Of a DNA stretch of 64,000 nt, positions 24,876 to 36,186 are shown one piece after another. The position numbers and the translations under genes are program-made. The DNA lies in assembly GCA_023333565.1 (NCBI GenBank), contig JAJKFH010000374.1, positions 3,534,001 to 3,598,000 of the forward strand, written 5' to 3'. The notes beneath the pieces were generated by a model, which did not search any database, was not told the DNA's origin, and saw only the letters and a list, made by a program, of their open reading frames with translations. Position 1 is the stretch's first letter, and the number at the start of each line of letters is the position of its first letter. This DNA is from Puffinus mauretanicus. Its lineage: Eukaryota > Chordata > Aves > Procellariiformes > Procellariidae.

Positions 24876-27109
24876 TAGACAGGATTTCAATCCTAACTTG
24901 CATTTAAACTGAGTGGCTGTCAATACTAATAACATAAAAGCAGCAGTGAAGTGTGGCTGACACGCCAGGTAGAGAATGCTCAGAGACATCTGAAAATCCC
25001 ATCAGAAACTGCAACGGCAAACGTAATCAGCATGTCTGGAATTGTCTTAATTCATTGGTTTTATATTGTCTTGAGAAGCTGGCAGGGATCCTCTGCACAT
25101 AGCTTGTGCAGGCACAACTTTGTCCTTTTCCAGCCCTCTCACCCCTTCTTGGTACTCTGTAAATGGAGGTAGGGGGTGATGCTAATGCAAGGTGTTCTTG
25201 CCCGTGGCTACAGGTGTGAGGCACTTTCTCAGTGTATTCAGGATTCAGGACTTGTTGAAATAGCAGACCCTACATGTCAGTCCTGCATGCTGGAAGAATT
25301 CGATCTTGATTTGACTAAACGTGATGTGATGCAGGTCAGGGGACAGAGGCATTATCAGCGTGGTGTGGAGGCCTGTGGCTGGGCTGGCTGGTGGCGATGT
25401 AGGCTGGGAGAGCAGAGCTGTATGGGGAGACACAGCAGAGAGGCAAGTGATGCTGTGAGTCAAAACTGAGGATGGTTGAAGTGACTGTCCGTTAGCAGTG
25501 CCTTTGTAGGACCATGCCCAAATTTGGATACAGCCCAATGAGGAGTGGAAAACCAACAGGTAGTGGGGCAGATCTGAGAAATCATTTACAAAGGAAATGT
25601 AGCAGCCCAAACTGCAGTTTAGTATATCCACAAGTGCACATTTAGCAGGCAGTGGTTGATGACAACATAGGTATTTGGGGGCTCCACACTAAATTTCCAA
25701 AGCCATTTGCACAGTAGATTAGTGTGTGACCCAGGAAATCAATAGCCAAAAAGCGTGGTTTATGCTGAAGCTGGCAAACAGGTACAAAATCACAGTAAAT
25801 GGATGCAGAATGACTACACTCTCATGTCTGTATAAATACATCTGGTGGAATTGTGGGAGGGCTACAGTGCACTCAGCTATATTTTTCTGATGGGACTTTG
25901 GTAATGGAGGGGGAGCCTCTGCTGGAATATTTGGCAGGATTTGAAGTAGTGGTGGTGGGAGTACCTTGTGAGCTCAGGGTGCAGAGCAGGCAGCTTCCAG
26001 AGTCAATCAGGGTGCTGGCCCTATACAGGGAGGGTCAGCACCACAAAATACCAGCTGCAGGGAGACATAATTTGATTTAATGAACTCATCCACAGAACTA
26101 CAGGGCCAATATGATTCCTAAAATACAAACACTACAGGGAAATCTATTAACAGTGACTAAAATAAAAGCCAGTCTGGGAGTGAATCACAGACCCAGCTGT
26201 CACAGAGCAGTGGTTCCCAGCTGCTAAGCGATGAGCACAGTACACAGCACTCAAGTGAATGGACATTGCTAACCCAGAGACTCCTGACTAGTTCTGGAGA
26301 ACATCTGCTATTTCCAGACAGGTTTACTAGCTCAGTGTCAGAGTTGGCACTGCTGACATTACCTCCAGAGCTGGTAAAGAAAAGAGGAGGCAGCACTGCA
26401 ACACCAAGCCAGGTAGAGAAGCAAGGTGGGTGAATAGCACAGGTTGGAGGGGAAACGACAAGAGAAGACAGCTGTGATAATAGCTGAAGTAGAATAAAAG
26501 GGCTGAGGAGGTCAACCCAACAGATGCAGAGCATTGCTTGATTTCTAAATGAAGCTCAGCTGCAGAAATGCTGTTCTTGAGCAAACGGGCTGCTGCTGTA
26601 GCCTGGATTCACAGGCAAGGAGGACTGGAGAGAGTAGTGGGCAAAACTACATTTGCTATGAAATACCTGGGTAGAACTGAAGACAAGCCCTGGGTGAGCA
26701 AGGCCAGAAAGAAAGAGGCTGGAATAAGGAAAAAAAAAAAAAGAAAAGGGGATGCTGGCAAGAGACTACAGACCATCTTTCCAGGTAATTTCTAGACCTG
26801 CTTTATCCATGGCCACACTGGCATTGCAATATCAAGTGAGCTGCTGATCTTGCTTCCCTGGGGAACGGCCAGAGCTGGAATAACTCAGCAGTCCTGTGCT
26901 GGTGGGTTTGTTTTCATTTCAAACAATAATGATAATATTTCCCTTCTCCTGCTGCCCTTTTTTCCCAAGTGTTGAGAGTTGGTATTTCTGCTATAACTAG
27001 GTCAGGGAACCTAAGTAGGTCATAGTGACTCTCTAAACGTGGCAGATATAGAAGAAAAGCTGGGGAAGGAAGACCTGACTGTGTGTAAACAAGCTGGGCC
27101 TGATGGGAG

Positions 27110-27550
27110 GGGTGATCCCAGAGTGAAGTGGGGAGAGCCTGAGAAACACCTGCATGGGAACTGAGGAGGGAAAGCGAGGTGTGGGGCAGGGAACAGGGGC
27201 TGAGGGAGCAAGAGTGTGGGGAATGGAGTACAGCTGAGGAGAGGAGGAGGAGGACAGAGAATGGGATTACAGCTGTAGGTGTGAGGAAGGCAGAGAAAGG
27301 TGTTAGGACTAAAGCATCAGAAAGAGAGGGGTTAAGGCTGAGGACCGGGAGAGCAAAGAGATGTGTAGGTGGGAGCAGCTGAGAAGGGCTGGGAATGGGC
27401 TTGCATGGAGGGCAGAAGGTGGCAAAAGGTGGGGAAAAGGCTAAGATGATGAAGTGCATCTGAGAGGGAAAGAGTGTGATGGGGACAGCAGGGACGATGT
27501 TTAACCAGAGGGTGAAAAGTGGGAGACAAGGGAGAGAGGAAGGTGGTATT
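27110..27550 (+). repeat. Purine-rich tract with weak 38-bp periodicity
   Basis: The plus strand is dominated by G and A for about 440 bases (gaggaggaggagg, gggaatgg, gagagagg). Two imperfect units beginning GAATGG[A/G]...TACAGCTG start at 27221 and 27259, 38 bases apart, suggesting a very decayed minisatellite. Minus-strand frames across it give Ser/Pro/Leu-rich translations of the kind expected from such composition and are not called genes. Confidence 0.55.
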
Positions 27551-30500
27551 CATGTAGTGTGAACCTGCCAATCCCAGCAAAGCCATGGTGAAGCCATCAT
27601 TGTGTGCCTTCCCTCCTTTCTGGGGAGGGTGAGCATGTTGAAGGCAAAATTACAAAAGAAAAGGGGACTGTGACTGTGTTTGTGCTTTTCAGTTGTTCCT
27701 CATTTCCCAGGGGCATTGCTCACTTTGGTTTCAAAGCTCTGACTCCCATCCAAAGTTTGGTGTTCTGCTGGAGTAATCAAAATCTGTTTCCCTGGAAAGC
27801 AAAGAATAATGAAGCTGCAGCAACAGGAAGAGCTGTTTACGCCAAAGAGAGAAACCCCCAGGATTTGAAAGTTAATAATTTTTATATGCCTAATTTTGGG
27901 TCTTTGTCACACAATGCCTTGTCCATTTGGGGTTGGCAGGTTGAAAATGATGCATGCTCCCCATGTTACCCTGTGGGACCCCTCAAACTAATGTTCCATA
28001 GAAATGTGGAGATTTCGTTTCCCTATCTGCAGCATCTCCCTCCTTTTATCACAGTGCAAGTGTGTTCATGGGTGCAAAATCAGTGCATCCATGCAGGCTG
28101 CATCTGCTGTGTGGGGGCATTCTGGGTCTGTTTCACACGCTTGGGAACCCTTCTTTCTGAACTGAGCAGAACACTGCTTTGTGTTGTATCTGGTGGTCTC
28201 TCAGGCAGTGTATGCCTGCATTCAGCTCGGCTCCCACAGCTCCTCTCTTGATGATGTTTACACTGTCCCATTATGGTATGCATACTGTTGCTCAGAGGAC
28301 AGTTAGAATAGCAGCCTGCAGCAGGGAGGAATGTCCTGTTTTATTGTCAGCCATGCCTGTAAGATCCACTGGGGTAGTGTCGGCAGTGGGGCAACTAGAG
28401 CTGTCGTTTGTGGCTTGTTCACAGAGATCTGCCGCACCTGAACTCTTACCAACAGTCCTTACTCCCATAGTTGCCCTACCAGTACTTGAAAGTATTTTAG
28501 TTTTCTTCTTCCGTGGAGGTTATTAGTCCTGACCTAGCTGCTGATCAAGTCGTACTGGTTTAGCTTTTTTAATTTGTTTTGTATAGCTGTTATAGAAATT
28601 TGCCTCTTAGGGCTAAGAACAGTGGATTTGGAGGAGAAGGAAGAAGGACAAAAAGGAAATATTTGTTAAGGAGGGACGTGTTCCCTAACGATACCAGCCT
28701 GGTAAGCCTTTTTTCCCTTTCTCATTAGCAGAGATGTTACTGTGAAGGGGGTATGCAGCTTTGATTCTAGCAGCAAAATCCACAGACCACCTTTGGGCCA
28801 TTGGCAGTAAGATCTATAAAGTTATCTGTTCATAGGCACTGTAAACAGATGTAATCAGTTGGAGTCAGTGTGCAGTGGTTACGTAGAACTGATAGGGATA
28901 CAGTGCTGTACTGCTAAGATATTAATAAAAATGTCTGAGATCATCCTCATGTACCAGCGTATACATCCTCCAAGAACAGGGCAAGAAAAGCTTTAGGGAT
29001 TTTGACTTTATGTTGTTTTTAACCAAAATTTCTATCTGGATGCAGGAGCAAGACAGGGCAGCAGCATGTACTCTTCACCGGCAGTAAAGCGGAGTTTTGT
29101 CTATGGACACTCTGCAATATTCAGACAAGAATAGAGGGCAAAGTCAGGTTCTTGTACAGAACAGTTGGATGTCTCATCTGGGGATGCTCTTTAGGATCAT
29201 CTCCAAGGCTTAATTCATCCTAAGTTGATTGTATTTCCCAAGCTGTAATTTGATGACACCCTCTAGTGATTGGGTTAAGAGTTTTAAGCAGCAGTTTAAA
29301 AAAAGTCCAGGAACATAAAAATTTGGGTTTTTTCTGTTATTTCAGAGCAATAAATGCATTGTTTCAGGGTGAAAATTTTCCTCAATGCTTTAATTTACTA
29401 GGAAAATTGAACTATAGTTGTTAAAATCCTCTTTGGGCTATAATTTATAGCCATTTGATCTTTTTCTTTACTCCAGATAATTCTCCTGACCATGAATGCT
29501 TATATTGCTTTAAAAAACCACAAAATAACCACTTATTTTGATGGTGGAGTGTGTCTGGAACAAAAATACTATCATTATAATTTTTTCCAAATATTTTGTC
29601 TGACAAAACACCATGAAATTATGAGGAAACTGGAATGTAATATGAAAAGCTGAGCTGTCCAGGTGAAGCTGGGAATTAATGCCACAACTTTGTGATTTGA
29701 GTTTTTTTGAATACAAACACAAATTTTGTGAAATCAGTAGAAATTTGCCAGAACTGTTTTGACAGCATTTGATTTATTATTATTACCCCAACTATTATTA
29801 TTATTGTCAGAGTTAAGCTTTACCCATCTGCTTTCTTCTGTGCACACATTAAGAACAAGGGCCACTCTGGGACTTCACAGCAGAGTCCAGGCAGCAGCAA
29901 AGCAGTATAGCTACATGCATTAGATATGTGGAAGGTTCACTGCTGAGATGAGGCAGACACCTGGGATTAGTGATGGGCAGGGCCACTAAAATCCATCATG
30001 GTACTGATACCTCTCAAAAAGCAGCACCAACAATCAAGGAATTACAGAATACTGTTGTGCTTTGCCTGGTTGTTCTGAAATCAAAGATGGGTCTGGGACC
30101 TGGCTGGTGCAGGTCTCCACCTGGATGAGTTTCTTCCTTCCTCTCCCAGCTCTCCACTGTTTCTTTTACCTACTCCCCTCTTGATGCCTTCAAAAGCACC
30201 TCCCCCTGCCCAGTGCCACTTTCGTAGCAGCTCAGCCCTGCGCTGCTGCCCGGCCATCTTCCTGACACCCTGCTGCTTTCCTAAGGAGACTTTATGGGTT
30301 ACAGTGCCCCTACATTTCCCCTCCAGTTCTGTGGAGACAGTGGGAATATGTGTTGTGTCACTCCTAGCTTCAAAAAGCACAAGAAGAAGGACCCACGTGA
30401 TTACCAGCTAAGATGATTGTTTCCTTTTGAAAGCCTTAGGATAGAAGCTTTTTAGGGAGAGATATGAAGGAAACATGTTACGTGCATGGAAGGGGATAAA

Positions 30501-31059
30501 TCTGATCATATGGATCAGTGGGAAGCATCTGCAAATGAAAGAAGAGAAGGAAAGTGAAAAGAGGGTGCTTAGCAGGAGTTTGCACAGCAAGCAAGAAGAC
30601 AAGACGCTGCAGATACATAAACTGTAACCCTGACACAATCTGTAGCACTCCTAAAATCTTTAATCTGTTAACAAGCCTTACGTTAAATTGGAAAGATAAC
30701 TCCATGGCTGCATTTTGTGACTTCTGCACATTAAACATGGTGTTGATGTCAGATCTTCCCCTGGACTAGTAGTATGTCCAATAGAAGAAGCCTACAAAGG
30801 GCACCTTTGCATATACAAGATGTTGAAAAGGCATTTCATAGCTCTTCAGGTAGATTCTGTGTTGCTTTCCTGTTTCCTTGATCTCTGATATTAACCTGAT
30901 TCTTTGGAAGAACTGGATAAATTTCTACAGATAAACTGCACACAAGAAGTTCAGTTCATCTCCTGTAACACACACATTCCTACAGAGTGCCTTATGATAT
31001 GCTGGGAGTCTGATCTCCACTGTGCCAGCAGGGCAGAAAGATTTTGTGTTCTGGGCCTT

Positions 31060-31235
31060 GACCTGCAGCTCTGGAGATCTGCATTTAATTTTCAGCTCTG
31101 CCACATACTTCCCAAGTGACCTTGTGCAAGTCATTTATTCTCTCAGCATTTAATTATCACCCTTTTGCAGATGAGAAGTTGACACTTCTCTGCCTTCCAG
31201 AGAGTAATGTGAGGATAAATTCATCAACCTTCATG
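31060..31235 (-). mobile_element. MIR-like ancient SINE, well preserved for its age
   Basis: On the plus strand the order is 'aattttcagctctgccacat', 'gtgaccttgtgcaagtcatt', 'ctcagcatttaattatcacc', 'tttgcagatgagaag', 'acacttctctgcc' and 'gtgaggataaattcat'. This is the block order of a reverse-complemented MIR-type SINE: 'cagctctgccactgacttc', 'gtgaccttgggcaagtcact', 'cctcagtttcc', 'tgtgaggataaat'. The agreement in order over about 170 bases makes this the most secure of the SINE calls. Confidence 0.75.
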
Positions 31236-34200
31236 TTCTGCTGTGAACAATGGGAGTTCACTGAGGCAAAGCAAAGTCCAACAGGGGAGATGAGGCAACA
31301 TAGGGAAACAAAGCAAGGATGAAGCCCATTTTAGCTAGTTAGAGAGCTATCCTGTATGAACAGAGTGTATGATGTCTTGCAGGATTTTACATCAATCCTC
31401 TGATGTGCAGGGCTATGACTTTATTATCCTATCCTTCCTATAGTACAGTGACAAAACTGGGGGGTGAGGGGGATCACGAGGTTCCTTGCTCTCTTTTAGT
31501 AAGCAGTCATCAGATGGCTCATTTGCTTATGTCACTCCTTTATGTAGCTCCTGCCTTTTCATTTCTGTAGCTAGTCTGAGTCAAGCATGGAAAATGGTCA
31601 TTTACTGAGATTATGGAATGTGGGCTGTATTGGAAATAGGGGAAAAAAGGTGCAAATCACAAAAATGCTCTCTTGGAGAGAGAATGTTCCATGTCAGTCT
31701 GTATTGTCATTGTGCTTTATTGTCTTAGAAGAGTTGAGCATTTCTACTCTTACTGCCAAAGAACTTCAGCTGTGTGGGACATACCCAGCATTTCCTAGGG
31801 AGATGGCTTTTGTCTTTACAGGTGACAGCAGTGGGTCTGGATCACATGAAGAGGCATCTTGACCTGTGGATGAGGTTATTAAAAAGTAGGTGCAATTCAG
31901 AGAAGTATGCACTGAATACTCCTCACTGCTGAAGTGTTGGAGTCAGCTGCCTATGTACCTCCTGAATCACTGTGGTTAGTCACTAGCAGTATCCATCTTC
32001 CAGTTAGTAAGTGTACACCATAGACATGTAACAGTCCAGATAGTGCCTCCCTTGACTGGTTTCACGTGGAGACTTCCAAGAGCCATAGAGGACTAGCTGC
32101 CCCTTCTTCCTTCATAGCTGTTCCTTCAAGTAAGAAATTCAAATGTCTTGATTGGTCTTTTGCAGCTGTTGCTCTGTCTATGTTCAGACAGGTGCATTTT
32201 GAGTGCCTTTTTCATCTTGCTCCTTCAACAGCAGGTGACCATCATTCTTTGTAGCTAGTGCATGAACTCAAGCTTGAAGTCATTTGAGATGCCAAGTTAC
32301 ATATGGCAGTTGGATGAAGGCAATTACTTGCCCCCAGTATAGCAAAATACTATTGGACAGCTCTGGTCTAATTTTTGTTTTGTTGCCCACAGCTTTTATT
32401 AAAGCTAAATGGAGCTGCAGGTTTTCAGCACTCTGGAATGTCACATTACAAGACAGACCTCTCTTCTGTTAATGGAGGTTACTGACTGTGTGGATGGAAA
32501 ACATTTATAAGAACTAGACTTCATTATTTTTATTATTTTTTCAGGTAGTGAAAAGCTACCACTTGCTGCTTAATATTAGAATAATAAATCAATTACCAAG
32601 GCTTTTTTTTTTTTTTTTTTTTTTTTTTTAACTTCAGAATGAAATTCTCTTGCTTTGCAGCTTCCAGGAAATATAGGTAGTCTGTTTGGATGTATGCATT
32701 TTGGGATCTTTTGGAAGACTTCTGCTTGTGAGTCTCAGGATTTTATAAGATGATAAAGTATCTTGGCTAGCAGGGTCCAGGATGTCAAGTGAAAAAGGGA
32801 ATAGAGACTTTGGGGCCCAGATTTTTGACTAGTCAAGTGGCTAACTGTAATCTATTTCAGTTTGAATAAGGTATATCCTTAAGATTTGAGATCTAGTTGG
32901 GGGAAGCAAGTTCATGGTGGTGGGTTTTTTTTTTCCTTCCCCCCTCTCCTGTCCCAGTGGCATTTTAAAATCTCATGGATTAAGGATTCTCTGTTCCTGG
33001 ATTCCTGACTCTAATCACCAATTGCCTTCCCAGCATTTCTAAGGTTAGGATGCATTCCAGGAAAATCAAGCAGCCTGTGAGAAGTACATGCTATCTTTGC
33101 TTTGTCTTCATCCTGGCTTCTCTGGAGTAATGTTGGAGGGGTATAAAACGTGTTTTCTGTTAGGAGAAAATGTGCTGTAAAGAAGGAAGCCTAAGTAAAT
33201 ATACAATAAAGAGATGTATAAAAGTGTCTGTGAGAGACAATTCATGGCTCTGTTAGTATCACAAGGAGATTTTTGTCTTGGGTTTCTATAGGCCCTTGCT
33301 GTAGTTCAGGGAATGACTGCGATGCCAAGCTTTACTTTTAAACCCCATGCTGAAAACAAACAGCCAGCATGTTCTCAGCCTATTCAGCATCTCTGTTAAA
33401 TAAGGGAGCATAAAGAGGTGTGCTGTGGACATTAGAGGTTTGACACACTCATGGTATTGCTGTCACCAGGAAAGGGTATTTATAACATGTGCTATGGAGC
33501 AAATATGGTATTGCTGCTGATAGTGAAACAGCCCTAGCAAAATACCTTTGGAACTCATGTGAGGTATGCAAATGCAACAAGACCTTTCATCAAAAGATTT
33601 CAGAGTGGGGGGTGAACAAAACCTTCCTCTTCCTGCAGTGCGAGTCAGGTCATATGGGTGGGTACAGCTGATACTTAGGCACACCTAACAAAACTTGGCA
33701 ACAGGAAGTGCAGGGAAGTCACATGCTTAGCAGAAACTTCAAGGGCACACTCAGGAGACAGAATGTAATTACTCAATTTGGATTTTAGCCATGACACTGA
33801 GTTAACCCTCAGAGCAAGTATGATTTTATTTATCTCTCTTCCCCATCCTGAGAGTTCCTAAGATTAGAGGTAGGCACTGAGGACCCTGTATTTAATTTAC
33901 TTGGTAAGCTTTGTCTCTGACCTGCATTCTTGTAATATCTAAGCCTTACAAACATAAATGAATTTAGTCTAATATCACCTCCATGAGGCTGGGAAGTACT
34001 TTGCCAGCTGCCTTTTCGTGCCTAGAAGTGGTCTCTGAGAGAAGAACAAGATTGGGGAGGTTTGGTTTGTTCCTTGCAGTGGGGATTACAGTTTTAGTTG
34101 CTGTCCTTTTCCACAAGGAAAGGGCATAAATATCCAGGTTGGGAAACAATTAGTAATTAGTCTCAAAAGACTTGGTGGGAAACAGGGCATTTCTCCTCAC

Positions 34201-35140
34201 TGCTGTCCTTGCTCATGGTGAGTGCAGAGATCAGGCAGAACGAGGGGCCAATCACCGTCTATTTCATAAACAAAAGATCAAGTTTGTTCTTGTATAGGGT
34301 ATTGTACGTTAGGCAGCTGGCCTGTCCCCTCTTCCTCCTGGCTGGCAGTAGGATTCTCTAACCGGGTAGGTTTTCCTGTTATGTGAGCCCTACCTATGGA
34401 GTGCACATGGAAAGCCTGTGCTTCCTTTCATGCAAGTGTTGCTTTTTGATGAAAGAGATGAGATGCATTTTTCTCCCCATTTTTTAGAACTATTTCCTGC
34501 AGGACAGCTGCACAGCTTCTCTGAGGCCTGCTGCTGGCCCAAGCCCCTGTGATCATAGAAATAACTAGATAGGTGGTGACCCAGAATAAAAAGAAAAGGC
34601 AGGTAAGCTGGGGACATAGAGGTCTCTCTCTGTTCCCCCCCTCCAAGTAATATTTTTTTTTTATTTTTTTATTTTGCAATCCAGAGTACACAGTTATTCC
34701 TCTTGCCTTTCCCTGTCATAAGAATGGACAATGAGTAAGGCTTTAAGTAAGGCCACACTTCAGGGTGCATAAAGCTGTGTTCAAAGTGCTCCTCCGCAGA
34801 CTTCCGTACCCAGAAAGCTTTAGACCCATGCAGGCACAGGACTCTCCGTGACACAAATGGAAGGAAAGATGCCCATGCTGTGAAGTCTGGTGAGATCACA
34901 GATCGGTTATGACCTGAGTTGCCTCTCTGACCAGGGAGCGATCAAGCCAGGGAGTGAGGACAGGCTGGGATACGCTATCAAGCAACAGAATCTAGACTCG
35001 TAGCTCAGGTTTGCCTGTTGAAATAATCCAACGACACACTGCAGAGTTATTCGCGGTACCTTTGCAATACAGCCCAGCCAGCGTATAACCTGGAGTAAAT
35101 TCCAGTTACAGAAAGGCTACTGATGAGAGCCTGGCCGTTA
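31236..35140. other. Non-coding stretch, no gene recognised
   Basis: No exon or RNA gene is recognisable. A 27-base T run lies at 32603-32629. There is a possible further MIR-like trace around 31.40-31.45 kb ('ttattatcctatccttcc' followed by 'acaaaactggggggtgaggg') that is too weak to annotate. Confidence 0.55.
32603..32629. repeat. Poly(T) run of 27 bases
   Basis: An uninterrupted run of T, likely length-variable. No retrocopy body is apparent on either side. Confidence 0.95.
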
Positions 35141-35310
35141 AGGTGGAGCCATGGAGAATGGCAACAAGAAGCGACCCGCGGAGCGGTGAGGGGCGCGGCA
35201 AAGCCGGTAGGGTTCAGCACCACGGAGAGGGGCACTGGCCGCCGGGCGGGACCCAGGGCTTCGTGCAGCCTTACACACCGCCGCGGAATAACATGCGGGT
35301 TATTTTAAAC
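35141..35310 (+). promoter_or_regulatory. Small CpG-rich patch with possible first coding exon
   Basis: A CpG-dense patch stands out from AT-rich surroundings. It contains an ATG at 35151 in strong context (GCCATGG, G at -3 and +4). That ATG opens MENGNKKRPAE and reaches a donor-like GCG|GTGAGG at 35185/35186, with a stop immediately inside the putative intron. This layout fits a short first coding exon. Alternatives are chance, or the 5' part of an old retrocopy, since an 11-base A run lies downstream at 35382-35392. I do not recognise the N-terminal peptide, and no second exon was identified. Confidence 0.25.
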
Positions 35311-35454
35311 CACTTGATGCTTTTATAAACTCTTTGTATGCCAAGTGCTTGCCAAACATCCACCTGTTTGAAAATAATTGGAAAAAAAAAAATCGAAGTT
35401 CTTTACAAGAGCAAAATGGCAAGTTTAACAGCCAGTACTTGGGCAGTGTTTTTC

Positions 35455-35640
35455 ATGCAAGGATCTCCAAGCACTTTATGAATATTAATGAAGCTAGCTG
35501 CAAAACCAATCATCCCTTTATAATCTAGGTAGATTTCATTATCCTTTTCTAGTTGGGGAAACTGAGGCAGCTAAGGATAATGTGGTTTGCCTCAGCCTGT
35601 TCAGTAAGCCAGTATCGGAAGCAGGAAATAAAGACCGTGA
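35455..35640 (+). mobile_element. MIR-like ancient SINE
   Basis: Block order on the plus strand: 'ggatctccaagcactttatg', 'aatattaatgaagc', 'taggtagatttcattatcc', 'ttggggaaactgaggcagc', 'tgtggtttgcctcagcctgt'. This parallels the plus orientation of an amniote MIR-type SINE: 'gatctcaaagcactttacaa', 'attaatcctcac', 'aggtaggtattattatccc', 'ggggaaactgaggcac', 'gacttgcccaaggtcac'. The order and spacing are good and the substitution load is high, as expected of an old element. Confidence 0.7.
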
Positions 35641-36163
35641 CCTTTATGCTTTCACTAATACAAAGCCATACAGCTCCTATAGCTCTGCCCATTTTGGTTT
35701 CAAGAGATGTATTTCTTTCTCTAAGCTACCATTCACTTAACTGATCTAGGTTGGCAAGCTTATGGCAAAGGATTTTCCAGCTAGTCTAATTATAGCAATT
35801 CTCACCTACTGCCCTTCTGTATCCTGAGGATTACTGCTGTTTTCAAAAAGATAAGAGAGTCACTAGCCTTATTTCAAATGCACATCAGTACATGTGTGGT
35901 GCTGGGTTTGTTATTCTTGAAAAATGTTAATTTGCAGCAACAAATATTAGAAATATATAAATATGTGTGCTATTTTGCACTCAATTGTCAGGCATGTCCC
36001 ATGCTGTTTTGTTGTTCCCCTGGACAGGTGGAGACAGAGCAGTTAGGCACTGACGGCTTCTGTCTGGTGAGCTGGCTCTTGATTGACTGATTAGCTTCTT
36101 TCTATGGCAGGCGCTTCTCTCGGCTCCATCATTAAAGATGCATCATAACCCCTCGCAAGAGCC

Positions 36164-36186
36164 TTTTTTTTTTTTTTTTTTTTTTT
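36164..36186. repeat. Poly(T) run of 23 bases
   Basis: An uninterrupted T run followed by CCCC. No associated retrocopy was recognised. Confidence 0.95.

Larger units (their letters stand above)
24401..31059. other. Non-coding stretch, no gene recognised
   Basis: Holds the candidate enhancer at 24.77 kb and the purine-rich tract at 27.11-27.55 kb. The 29.27-29.80 kb part is AT-rich with TTATTATTA words. The longest frame, 27604-28251 plus (215 codons), has no domain, signal or repeat that I recognise, and its composition does not look coding. I regard it as chance. Confidence 0.55.

Noticed and set aside
27604..28251. 215-codon open frame on the plus strand
   Set aside because: No domain, repeat or targeting signal, mixed composition, no splice or conservation evidence; one frame of this length is plausible by chance in 64 kb of six-frame reading.
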